Shown here piece after piece: positions 38,208 to 45,935 of a stretch of 64,000 nucleotides of DNA. The notes under the pieces are model-generated. The model was not told where the DNA came from. It made no database searches and worked only from the letters and a program-made list of their open reading frames with translations. Both the position numbers and the translations under genes were made by a program. Numbering within the stretch: the first letter of the stretch is position 1; every line of letters begins with the position of its first letter. This DNA comes from Bacillus sp. MYb209 (GTDB lineage: Bacteria > Bacillota > Bacilli > Bacillales > Bacillaceae_G), in NCBI RefSeq assembly GCF_002975175.1, contig NZ_PCNZ01000001.1, positions 514,187 to 578,186 of the forward strand, in the 5' to 3' direction.

Positions 38208-38566
38208 TATTCTCCCATAAAATATCCTGTAATTGTTTCAATGATCGCCGCTGCACCTGCAATGGCTAATAATGCTAGTACAGGCTCTGCAACAATAGGA
38301 ATCCATTTATATAAAACTAATAAAAAAGCACTGACCCACACACCTGTACACCAATAGCAGCTTAATAATTCTCCAATCCACTTTCTTAATCCTTTCCCTT
38401 TCACCTTTGTAAAAGTCGATACACTTCCATCTGGTTCCGTAATCTCTAACTCATCAATAAACGGTCTTCGCAAAAAAGCTGTAATTTTATCATACACAAT
38501 GAGACGAGTTAACCTAAAAGCAGCTAGCGCGAAAATAAGAAATAAAAGCCAGCTTGTAACTAACAT
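38207..38566 (-). CDS. yjcA: DUF1360 sporulation membrane protein (YjcA-like)
   Basis: A 119-residue protein with an N-terminal membrane helix (LLFLIFALAAFRLTRLIVYD) and one or two C-terminal helices. The conserved segments RPFIDELEITEPDG and ELLSCYWCTGVWVS (with C-x2-C) define DUF1360, the family of B. subtilis YjcA. YjcA is a sporulation protein of unknown function encoded beside the cotVWXYZ genes, matching the position here. ATG 38566 has GGAAGGTGG upstream. Confidence 0.86.
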   Translation of the reverse strand: MLVTSWLLFLIFALAAFRLTRLIVYDKITAFLRRPFIDELEITEPDGSVSTFTKVKGKGLRKWIGELLSCYWCTGVWVSAFLLVLYKWIPIVAEPVLALLAIAGAAAIIETITGYFMGE

Positions 38567-38622
38567 AATTCCACCTTCCCTATCTTCTTTAGCCTATTAA
38601 AAAAAAAGGTCTTGAGACTGTG

Positions 38623-38650
38623 ACCAAATCTCCCCTACTCCAATATCTTA
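38623..38650 (+). promoter_or_regulatory. SigK-like promoter of exsY
   Basis: ACC (38623-38625) and AATATCTTA (38642-38650) are separated by 16 bases, which fits the SigK pattern mACm-N14-17-CATANNNTA with one mismatch in the -10. The predicted start lies about 35 bases before ATG 38690. Confidence 0.45.
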
Positions 38651-38689
38651 TTAATGTAAATACAAACAAGAAGATAAGGAGTGACATTA

Positions 38690-39154
38690 ATGAGTTGTAA
38701 CGAAAATAAACACCATGGCTCTTCTCACTGCGTAGTTGACGTCGTAAAATTCATCAATGAACTACAAGATTGTTCTACTACAACGTGTGGATCTGGTTGT
38801 GAAATTCCATTTTTAGGAGCACATAACACTGCATCAGTAGCGAATACACGTCCTTTTATTTTATACACAAAAGATGGAGAACCTTTTGAAGCATTTGCAC
38901 CAGTAGCAGTAGGAGAAGCTAAGCACTGTACGTCTGCAGTTTTCCGTGTTGAGAGCGTAGATGACGGTAGCTGCGCTGTGCTACGCGTATTAGTTGTAGT
39001 ATTAGGTAATGGCTCCCCTGTACCAGCTGATGATGATCCAATTTGTACGTTTTTAAATGTACCAAATGCAAAGTTAAAATCAACACCTACTTGTATTACT
39101 GTTGATTTAAGCTGTTTCTGTGCTATTCAGTGCTTAAGCGACGTTTCTATTTAA
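38690..39154 (+). CDS. exsY: Exosporium assembly protein ExsY
   Basis: Main cysteine-rich structural protein of the exosporium basal layer; without it only a cap forms. The 154-residue protein begins MSCNENKHHGSSHCVVDVVK, the ExsY N terminus. It is highly similar to CotY over TTTCGSGCEIPFLGAHN and through the C-terminal CFCAIQCLSDVSI. I chose ATG 38690, with AAGGAGTGAC upstream; a GTG nine bases earlier is part of the ribosome site. It is convergent with cotO. Confidence 0.94.
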   Translation: MSCNENKHHGSSHCVVDVVKFINELQDCSTTTCGSGCEIPFLGAHNTASVANTRPFILYTKDGEPFEAFAPVAVGEAKHCTSAVFRVESVDDGSCAVLRVLVVVLGNGSPVPADDDPICTFLNVPNAKLKSTPTCITVDLSCFCAIQCLSDVSI

Positions 39155-39212
39155 TAAGTAAACTAAAAAACTATTGGGGGAGGGGTAGAGTCTTTCTACC
39201 ACCTTTACATAT

Positions 39213-39731
39213 TTATAAACCGGCCATATCAATCGATTTTATTTCTTTTATAGGTAACTTAATGTCTCTCATACTATTTGGTGGCATAATTGATACGACT
39301 CCATTTTGGTACGATATAATCGATCCTACATATGATATCGTTGCTGTTTTTATTCTGCATCTTACTTTCGGAATGTAATGAGGGCGGTTTAATAAGAAGT
39401 TAATTTTTTCTTCATTGCTCATATTCTTAAACGATTTATTGTGTGGGACTGTTCTCACCTGTGCTTGCTCTTCTTTCCCGTCTTGCTCCTCCTCTTCTAT
39501 TTTTTCTTCTTCCACTTGATGTTCCCATTGCTCTTGTCGTTCTTGCTCTATCACCTCTTCCACCGCACTACTGACAATACTTTGATCTCTATCGCTTTGC
39601 TCACGCCTACCATCATTTTTAAAGTTTGTAAGGAGAATTCTTTTTATTTTCGGTGTATCGAGTTCTAAATTTACTTGTGCAATATATAACAACGGTTTTC
39701 CAACTGTTGAACTTTTATTTTTATTCTTCAC
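39213..39731 (-). CDS. cotO: Spore coat morphogenetic protein CotO
   Basis: Morphogenetic protein needed for outer coat and exosporium attachment. The 172 residues begin MKNKNKSSTVGKPLLYIAQV. A strongly acidic coiled-coil-like middle (Glu/Gln-rich, about 70-100) is followed by the conserved C-terminal part MSNEEKINFLLNRPHYIPKV and a beta-rich tail. I chose GTG 39731 because GGGAGGG lies just upstream; the longer frame to 39803 lacks this. It sits between exsY and fabI, exactly as yjbX/cotO lies beside fabI in B. subtilis. Confidence 0.86.
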   Translation of the reverse strand: MKNKNKSSTVGKPLLYIAQVNLELDTPKIKRILLTNFKNDGRREQSDRDQSIVSSAVEEVIEQERQEQWEHQVEEEKIEEEEQDGKEEQAQVRTVPHNKSFKNMSNEEKINFLLNRPHYIPKVRCRIKTATISYVGSIISYQNGVVSIMPPNSMRDIKLPIKEIKSIDMAGL

Positions 39732-39839
39732 ACTCGTCCCTCCCACTTCCATACATAACTGGATAAATCGTGTACTATTATAGTTATATTCATAACAATG
39801 CAAGAACTTTCGTTAAAAATCGTTCTTTCCTAGAACAAT

Positions 39840-39880
39840 TAAAAAGGACAGTCTCAATATTTAGAGACTGTCCTTTTTAA
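39840..39880. terminator. Terminator of fabI
   Basis: TAAAAAGGACAGTCTC/GAGACTGTCCTTTTTA hairpin with A/T tails on both sides. Confidence 0.9.
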
Positions 39881-39902
39881 AAAACTATAATCAATATTAT
39901 AT

Positions 39903-40673
39903 TTATCCTAGAATATGATATCCTGAATCAACATGAATGTTTTCACCTGTTACTCCGCGTGCTAAATCACTGAATAAGAATACTGCTGTATCTCCAACTT
40001 CTTCTGGAGTTGTTGTGCGACGAAGTGGTGCGCGCTCCTCAATTTCTTTTAAGATTGAGTTAAAGTCACCTACACCTTTCGCAGATAACGTACGAATTGG
40101 TCCTGCAGAAATAGCGTTGACGCGAATGCCGTGTTGTCCTAAATCGTTTGCTAAATATTTTACACTAGCTTCTAATGAAGCTTTCGCAACACCCATAACG
40201 TTATAGTTTTTCACAACGCGTTCGCCGCCAAGGTATGTTAACGTTAAAATATTTCCGCCTTCTGTCATCACTTTCTTCGCTTCTCTTGCTACAGCTGTTA
40301 AAGAGAATGCACTAATATTTTGTGCAAGTAAAAATCCATCGCGAGAAGTATCTACAAATTCGCCTTTTAAATCGTCACGATTTGCAAAAGCAATACAATG
40401 TGCTACACCGTGAATTGTACCAACTTCTTGCTTAATCGTTTCAAAGCAAGCTGTAAGTTCTTCATCATTCGTTACATCACAAGGTAATACAAGTGATTCT
40501 TGTCCTTCTAATGTGTCCGCTAATTCACGAACGTTTCTTTCTAAACGTTCTCCTGCATATGTGAATATTAATTTTGCACCTGCATTATGCAAAGAGCGAG
40601 CAATTCCCCATGCAATACTTCTTTGGTTCGCAACGCCCATAACAACAAATGTTTTCCCTTGTAATAGTTCCAT
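39903..40673 (-). CDS. fabI: Enoyl-[acyl-carrier-protein] reductase (NADH) FabI
   Basis: Reduces enoyl-ACP in the last step of fatty-acid elongation; it is the triclosan target. The 256-residue SDR protein has the FabI cofactor motif VMGVANQRSIAWGIA (about 12-26), the active-site Y-x6-K in NYNVMGVAKAS, and a C-terminal GYHILG. Bacillus FabI uses NADH or NADPH. ATG 40673 is preceded by GGGAGGATATATC. A FapR operator lies 34 bases upstream. Its place among coat genes is ancestral synteny with B. subtilis, not a spore function. Confidence 0.96.
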   Translation of the reverse strand: MELLQGKTFVVMGVANQRSIAWGIARSLHNAGAKLIFTYAGERLERNVRELADTLEGQESLVLPCDVTNDEELTACFETIKQEVGTIHGVAHCIAFANRDDLKGEFVDTSRDGFLLAQNISAFSLTAVAREAKKVMTEGGNILTLTYLGGERVVKNYNVMGVAKASLEASVKYLANDLGQHGIRVNAISAGPIRTLSAKGVGDFNSILKEIEERAPLRRTTTPEEVGDTAVFLFSDLARGVTGENIHVDSGYHILG

Positions 40674-40706
40674 GATATATCCTCCCAGAAATACTTATAC
40701 TTGTTA

Positions 40707-40723
40707 TTAGTACCTGATACTAT
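40707..40723 (-). promoter_or_regulatory. FapR operator upstream of fabI
   Basis: TTAGTACCTGATACTAT matches the 17-base FapR palindrome TTAGTA-N5-TACTAA at all but the last base. FapR represses fatty-acid genes until malonyl-CoA accumulates, and fabI is a known regulon member in B. subtilis. Confidence 0.8.
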
Positions 40724-40756
40724 AATAATAGTACCATAAAACCTCTTAAAGGCAAA

Positions 40757-40797
40757 CAAAAAAGTCATTAACTTAAATTTGTTAATAACTTTTTGTT
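40757..40797 (-). terminator. Terminator of the rml operon
   Basis: On the minus strand AACAAAAAGTTATTAAC pairs with GTTAATGACTTTTTTGTT (one mismatch), ending in Ts. It overlaps the last codons of rmlD. Confidence 0.72.
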
Positions 40798-41636
40798 TCT
40801 ATAAAAAACCGTTCTAATCCTTCTTCCCAAGAAGGCATTTGTGAAAAACCACTTAATCGTAGCATGTTATGTTGAAAGATAGAATATTTCGGTCTCGCTG
40901 CCGCCGATCCGAATTCTTCGGTTGAAACAGGTAATACATTCACTTTCATATTTGCATACGAAAATATTTTTTTTGCAAATTCAAACCAAGAACATGAGCC
41001 TCTATTTGATACATGATACGTACCGTATAAAGAAGTATGAATGAGCTTATTAATAATCATATTTAAATCCGCCACATACGTAGGAGAGCCGATTTGATCC
41101 GCTACAACAGATACTTCTTCTCTTTCTTTTCCTAATCGCATCATCGTTTTCACAAAATTATTTCCATATTTACCATATAGCCAAGATGTACGAACGATAA
41201 AATATTTATTATGTAACTCTTTTACAAACTGTTCTCCTGCAAGCTTAGAATATCCGTATATATTTATCGGTGCTGGATTATGAAATTCATGATATCCGTT
41301 CGGCCTATTACCTGGAAATACATAATCGGTACTGATGTAAACTAATTTAGCCCCTACTAATTGTGAAGCAACTGCTACATTTCGAGCTCCAATCGCATTT
41401 ATTAAGTACGCAAGATTCTGTTCTTTCTCAGCAGCATCTACCTTCGTATACGCTGCGCAATGAATAATTGTATGCGGCCTTATTTCTTGTACGACTTGCT
41501 CAATTTGAGATATATTTGTTACATCAAGTGACTTCTTATCAAATGGATACATGTCATATTCCTCAGAATTCAACTCTTCTTGTAGTTGCTTCCCTAATTG
41601 ACCGTTAGCTCCCGTTATGATAATCCGTTCTTTCAT
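40782..41636 (-). CDS. rmlD: dTDP-4-dehydrorhamnose reductase
   Basis: NAD(P)H-dependent last step of dTDP-L-rhamnose synthesis. The 284-residue SDR protein has the cofactor motif ITGANGQLGKQLQ, the catalytic YGYSKLAGE (Y-x3-K) and the STDYVFPG segment. It is the last gene of rmlACBD, 11 bases after rmlB. Rhamnose is the main sugar linking oligosaccharides to BclA, whose gene lies upstream, so this operon feeds exosporium glycosylation. Confidence 0.95.
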   Translation of the reverse strand: MKERIIITGANGQLGKQLQEELNSEEYDMYPFDKKSLDVTNISQIEQVVQEIRPHTIIHCAAYTKVDAAEKEQNLAYLINAIGARNVAVASQLVGAKLVYISTDYVFPGNRPNGYHEFHNPAPINIYGYSKLAGEQFVKELHNKYFIVRTSWLYGKYGNNFVKTMMRLGKEREEVSVVADQIGSPTYVADLNMIINKLIHTSLYGTYHVSNRGSCSWFEFAKKIFSYANMKVNVLPVSTEEFGSAAARPKYSIFQHNMLRLSGFSQMPSWEEGLERFFIETKSY

Positions 41637-41647
41637 CTACATGCCCC

Positions 41648-42619
41648 TTACCTTTCTTTTAGTGGTTTCCACCATTCCGTATTGTTTTCATACCATTCCA
41701 CTGTTTCTTTTAATCCTTGCTCGAATGTATATTTCGGTTCCCAATCAAACTCATTCTTCATTTTTTGTGCCTCAATCGCATAACGACGATCGTGACCTAA
41801 ACGATTTGTTACAAATTCAATATCTTTTTTTGTTTTTCCTAAAAGTTCTATAATTTGTTCCACAACATCTACATTTGTCTTTTCATTATTTCCACCAATA
41901 TTATATACCTCTCCTACACGTCCCTTATGCAAGACGGTGTCAATTGCACTACAATGATCCATTACATGCAGCCAATCTCTTACATTTAATCCATCACCAT
42001 ATAAAGGTAGTTTCTTTCCTTCAAGTGCATTCGTAACCATTAACGGTATTAACTTCTCAGGATATTGATACGGTCCATAATTATTAGAACAACGCGTCAC
42101 AATAACTGGTAATTGGTATGTTTTATAATAAGATAAGGCTATCATATCCGCGCTCGCCTTACTGGAAGAATATGGACTATTTGGCGCTAATGGGGTTTCC
42201 TCTGTAAATTTCCCCGTTTTCCCTAAAGAACCGTATACTTCATCTGTTGATACTTGCACGAGTTTAATATGCGGATATTTTTTCACTAGCTCCAATAACG
42301 TAACTGTACCTATTACATTCGTATCATAAAAAGGGATTGGGTTTTCAATACTACGATCCACATGTGATTCAGCCGCGAAATTTACAATTACTTGCGCATC
42401 ACATTCATGAATAACATGCTCTAGCATCTCTCCATTTTGAATTTCCCCTTTTACGAATGAGTAGTTAGGATTATCTTGAATAGACTTTACATTATTTAAA
42501 TTCCCGCTATATGTTAATGCATCATAATTAATAATTTTATATGTTTCATATTTTTTTAACATATAATGTATGAAATTACTTCCAATAAATCCCGCTCCAC
42601 CTGTTACTAATATATTCAT
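41648..42619 (-). CDS. rmlB: dTDP-glucose 4,6-dehydratase
   Basis: Converts dTDP-glucose to dTDP-4-keto-6-deoxyglucose. The 323-residue SDR protein has VTGGAGFIGSNF (NAD binding), the SHVDRSIENP segment, STDEVYGSLG (catalytic D/E pair) and YSSSKASADM (Y-x3-K). Length is typical. ATG 42619 follows GGAGAG; the ORF start two codons upstream (TTG) is disregarded. It is the third gene of the rml operon. Confidence 0.95.
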   Translation of the reverse strand: MNILVTGGAGFIGSNFIHYMLKKYETYKIINYDALTYSGNLNNVKSIQDNPNYSFVKGEIQNGEMLEHVIHECDAQVIVNFAAESHVDRSIENPIPFYDTNVIGTVTLLELVKKYPHIKLVQVSTDEVYGSLGKTGKFTEETPLAPNSPYSSSKASADMIALSYYKTYQLPVIVTRCSNNYGPYQYPEKLIPLMVTNALEGKKLPLYGDGLNVRDWLHVMDHCSAIDTVLHKGRVGEVYNIGGNNEKTNVDVVEQIIELLGKTKKDIEFVTNRLGHDRRYAIEAQKMKNEFDWEPKYTFEQGLKETVEWYENNTEWWKPLKER

Positions 42620-42634
42620 AAACAACTCTCCTAC

Positions 42635-43180
42635 TTAAAAACTATCTTCATATTCCTGGAGTAACGGTAATATTCGATCCTTATCGGACAAGATAGGATT
42701 TGTTACCGGCCATGGAATTGCTAATTCTTTATCTTCCCAAAGCAAACCTGAATCGTGATCAGCACTATAATACTCATCTACTTTATACATAACAATTGTA
42801 TGAGGTACAAGCGTACAAAAACCATGAGCAAATCCTTTTGGCACTAATAATTGCCTATGATTATCCGCACTTAAAATATACCCTCTCCACCATTTAAAAG
42901 TTGGTGATTCTTTTCGCAAATCAACGATAACATCATATATTGCACCTTGCATAACTTGAATAAGCTTCGTTTGTGCTTTCGGATCTTTTTGAAAGTGTAA
43001 CCCACGAATCGTTCCCGACCTAGCTGAATAAGATACATTATCCTGTACAAATGAATACGTAATCTCTAACGTTTCTAGTGTTTTCTTATTATAACTTTCT
43101 GTAAAAAAACCTCGCTCGTCTTCAAATAACCTCGGTTCTAACAATTTCGCATCGGTAAAATTTGTTTCTACAACTTTCAT
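42635..43180 (-). CDS. rmlC: dTDP-4-dehydrorhamnose 3,5-epimerase
   Basis: Cupin epimerase that sets the rhamnose configuration. The 181 residues contain RGLHFQ (catalytic histidine about 62), VIVDLRKESPTFKWW (about 89-103), and VPKGFAHGFCTL with the second site histidine. The ATG overlaps the rmlA stop by four bases, so the two are coupled. Expected length and complete fold. Confidence 0.95.
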   Translation of the reverse strand: MKVVETNFTDAKLLEPRLFEDERGFFTESYNKKTLETLEITYSFVQDNVSYSARSGTIRGLHFQKDPKAQTKLIQVMQGAIYDVIVDLRKESPTFKWWRGYILSADNHRQLLVPKGFAHGFCTLVPHTIVMYKVDEYYSADHDSGLLWEDKELAIPWPVTNPILSDKDRILPLLQEYEDSF

Positions 43181-43926
43181 ATTTTCACCTGTTTTCCATT
43201 AAACTGTTTCCCAAAGTTTATATCTCGCGCTAACGTATTCGCTCTTTGAAGAGATGCATAAGTTCCCGCATCAGTCCACCAACCGCTCATTTCATTATAA
43301 GTAAGTACCCCTCGTTTTAAATACCAATTATTTATATCTGTAATTTCAAGTTCCCCTCTTGCGGAAGGTTTTAATTCTTTTATATAAGAAAAGACTTTCG
43401 AATCATACAAATAAATTCCCGTCACAGCATAAGAACTTTTCGGCTCCTTCGGCTTTTCTTCAATTTCAATTATTTTCCGCCCTTGAATATGCGCTACGCC
43501 AAATCGTTCGGGATCTTCTACAGATTGAAGCAGCACTTTCGCACCTTCTTTTTGACTTGTAAACTCTTCAACATATGGACGAATATCATCTGAAAAGATA
43601 TTATCTCCTAATATAACTACCATACGATCATTCCCAATGAAATCTTCACAAAGCCCTAACGCCTGTGCAATCCCGCCCGCCTTATCTTGCACACGATACG
43701 TAAAGGACACGCCAAATTCTTGACCACTTCCTAGAAAGCTAACAACACCTCCCATATGCTCTTTACCTGTAATAATCATAATATCTGTAATTTCACATTG
43801 CTTCAGCTTATATACCGCATGATAAATCATCGGATATCGCCCAACGGGAAGTAAATGTTTATTCGTTACTTTCGTTATTGGATATAGTCTCGACCCTGTC
43901 CCGCCTGCTAAAATAATCCCTTTCAT
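43177..43926 (-). CDS. rmlA: Glucose-1-phosphate thymidylyltransferase
   Basis: First step to dTDP-rhamnose: joins glucose-1-phosphate and dTTP. The 249-residue protein carries the nucleotidyltransferase signature LAGGTGSRLYPITKVTNKHL (about 6-25) with the catalytic Arg and Lys, and GDNIFSDD for the metal aspartate. It is the short form lacking the C-terminal dimerisation extension of enteric RmlA, as usual in the B. cereus group. It is preceded by a glycosyltransferase remnant 15 bases upstream. Confidence 0.94.
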   Translation of the reverse strand: MKGIILAGGTGSRLYPITKVTNKHLLPVGRYPMIYHAVYKLKQCEITDIMIITGKEHMGGVVSFLGSGQEFGVSFTYRVQDKAGGIAQALGLCEDFIGNDRMVVILGDNIFSDDIRPYVEEFTSQKEGAKVLLQSVEDPERFGVAHIQGRKIIEIEEKPKEPKSSYAVTGIYLYDSKVFSYIKELKPSARGELEITDINNWYLKRGVLTYNEMSGWWTDAGTYASLQRANTLARDINFGKQFNGKQVKI

Positions 43927-43940
43927 CCTTCATCTCTCCC

Positions 43941-44396
43941 TTATGATGGAGATAGTATATCTTTATAATGTTCTACGAAAACTTTCCGGTACTTCTCATA
44001 TGTATCCGCATCAAACTCATCTCCGTTGTAATGAATACACCATAGATTTGCTTGATTAGGGATACCAATTAAATATCCAGCCTTTTGAAATTCTAAAGAC
44101 TGTGACACATCATAAAAGTGGAACCCTTGAAACAAATCCTCTCGCCACGGAATATCATGCTGCGTTGCTTTTGAAAAAGAAAAATTTCTAGCCGCTGCAA
44201 AATCATCAATCCATGAAAATTCGTATATATTAGAAGCATATTTCTCCACAATCTCTTTCGTTCGATCCATAGAACCCGTATCAACTATAATAATTTCATC
44301 AACTATGTTTTTTACTGATTCTAAGCATCGAGCTATTGTATTTTCTTCATCACGAACAATCATACATAAGCTAATTGTAATTTCATGCTTGTTCAA
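43941..44396 (-). pseudogene. Chimeric/truncated glycosyltransferase
   Basis: A 151-codon frame whose N-terminal ~75 residues are a GT-A family 2 start (ISLCMIVRDEENTIARCLES, IIIVDTGSMDRTKE). At the point where the catalytic WLDADD motif should appear (about residue 82, after FSFSKATQ) the sequence switches to a different glycosyltransferase C terminus (PWREDLFQGFHFYDVSQS, then NLWCIHYNGDEFD). The donor-binding DxD and acceptor domain are missing, so activity is unlikely. TTG 44396 is the likely start. In related strains several glycosyltransferase genes occur between bclA and rmlA; this looks like what remains after a deletion fused two of them. Confidence 0.6.
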
Positions 44397-44564
44397 TATA
44401 ATCACCCGCTCCCCACTCAATCATATGTTATATACACAAAAAACTTCCCCTTTTTTTATATTATTCAATATATTCGAGATTTCTTTTCAATCCTTCTAAT
44501 GTCGATGGTATTTTCTCACTAATTCCCACCTACTATATAATGAGAGATTTATGGAGGTGACTTT

Positions 44565-45404
44565 ATGTCCAATCATACTTATTCAGATGGTTTAAATCCG
44601 GATGAATCTTTATCCGCCAGTGCATTTGATCCTAATCTCATAGGACCTACATTACCGCCAATTCCACCATTTACTTTTCCTACTGGACCGACCGGTATCA
44701 CTGGGAACTCCGGGCCGACTGGCACTACCGGCGTCACTGGACTAACTGGCGATACTGAGACTACTGGCGATACTGGCACTACTGGCACTACTGGCGCCAC
44801 TGGCACTACCGGGGCCACTGGCACTACCGGACCGACTGGAGCTACCGGCGCCACTGGCACTACCGGACCGACTGGAGCTACCGGGACCACTGGCGATACT
44901 GGTACTACTGGGGCTACTGGACCGACTGGAGCTACCGGCGCCACTGGGGCTACCGGAACTACTGGGGCTACTGGACCAACTGGACCGTCTGGGGCAGGAC
45001 TTCCAGCAGGCTTGTACGCATTTAACTCTGATTCGGCTGGTGTCACTTTGTCGGGTACCGGACCTGTACCGTTTAATACATTGGGATCACAATTCGGCAC
45101 AGCAATTTCTCCATTTTCAGGTGGTGATACTTTCAACATAAACGAAACTGGATTCTATAAAATTACCGTTATCGTATATACTACATTGGCAAGTGCATTA
45201 GGTAACATTGAAATTCAAGTTAATGGCTCACCTATACCAGGCGCCAATACAACTTTAGTTATAGCTGGAGTACCTATCGTTATCCAAGCGATTACACAAA
45301 TTACATCAACTCCATCATTAGTTGAAGCATTTGTTACAAACATCACTGGATTATCACTAACTGCTGGTACGAGTGCATCAATTACTATTGAAAAAATCGC
45401 TTAA
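44565..45404 (+). CDS. bclA: Collagen-like exosporium glycoprotein BclA
   Basis: Main hair-nap glycoprotein of the spore surface. The 279 residues comprise the exosporium leader ([17 protein letters not shown] and [11 protein letters not shown], about 9-36). A collagen-like region of about 34 Gly-X-Thr triplets follows (41-142). The trimerising C-terminal beta-jellyroll domain ends it (143-279, [14 protein letters not shown] ... [10 protein letters not shown]). Triplets are mostly GTT, GAT and GPT, with one Gly-to-Glu interruption at residue 65. Threonines are O-glycosylation sites, consistent with the adjacent rml genes. TGGAGGTGA precedes the ATG. Confidence 0.95.
   Translation: MSNHTYSDGLNPDESLSASAFDPNLIGPTLPPIPPFTFPTGPTGITGNSGPTGTTGVTGLTGDTETTGDTGTTGTTGATGTTGATGTTGPTGATGATGTTGPTGATGTTGDTGTTGATGPTGATGATGATGTTGATGPTGPSGAGLPAGLYAFNSDSAGVTLSGTGPVPFNTLGSQFGTAISPFSGGDTFNINETGFYKITVIVYTTLASALGNIEIQVNGSPIPGANTTLVIAGVPIVIQAITQITSTPSLVEAFVTNITGLSLTAGTSASITIEKIA
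44685..44990 (+). repeat. Collagen-coding tandem repeat within bclA
   Basis: About 300 bp of 9-bp based repeats coding Gly-X-Thr. A longer 36-bp unit (starting GGCACTACCGGACCGACTGG) occurs twice in tandem near 44820-44890. Such repeats expand and contract between strains and make bclA length variable. It is not a CRISPR array: the unit is in frame throughout and has no unique spacers. Confidence 0.9.
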
Positions 45405-45413
45405 TTTTTACTT

Positions 45414-45448
45414 AGCAGTAAAACTTATATAAGTTTTACTGCTTTTTC
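45414..45448 (+). terminator. Terminator of bclA
   Basis: AGCAGTAAAACTTA and TAAGTTTTACTGCT pair, followed by T5. Confidence 0.92.
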
Positions 45449-45935
45449 TATTATGTATTCAATCGTTATTTCTTCTCTTTCTACATTAGCCATAATGTCG
45501 TATACCTTTTTATAGGAGGCTCACATATAGAAAACAAATCTGTAGTTCAACCTTTCCACGGATTGCTAAAAAGAACAGCTTTGTTTGAAATATGAGTAGC
45601 GTATGGGCCATATCTCCCTACCTCATTACATATATCTATAGAACTTCCGCCTCGGTTGCACATTCAATTGAAGATCCTCCAGTACCATTTCTAAGTATTT
45701 TAAAGAATTCTTTACATACCGTCACATTTCAAATATCATTCCTGATGCACATGTACGTCTTTCTCATTATTTGGATATAATTATAAAAAGAGCTAAATCA
45801 TTAGCCTATTCTACGAAAATAAAAGTATATAATCGATATGTGAATCCACGTTATCGATCATGCATTCATTTTAAACTCTGCGATACAGCAACTAAGATCC
45901 ACTAATATAAAGAGCATTAGAAAGGAATACATACA
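45449..45935. other. Intergenic region bclA to RodA-like gene, possible gene debris
   Basis: About 490 bp with no convincing gene. A TAGGAGG ribosome-like site at 45513-45519 is followed by ATA TAG instead of a start. A 62-codon plus-strand frame (45592-45780) and a short minus-strand frame over 45660-45720 have no recognisable family. This looks like a decayed gene. Confidence 0.4.

Noticed and set aside
44685-44990. CRISPR-like appearance of the short repeats in bclA
   Set aside because: Repeats are in-frame 9-bp codon triplets without unique spacers or cas genes.
44579-45139. Minus-strand 186-codon frame rich in Pro-Val-Ala repeats opposite bclA
   Set aside because: It is the antisense of the Gly-X-Thr coding repeat; no ribosome site and unnatural composition.
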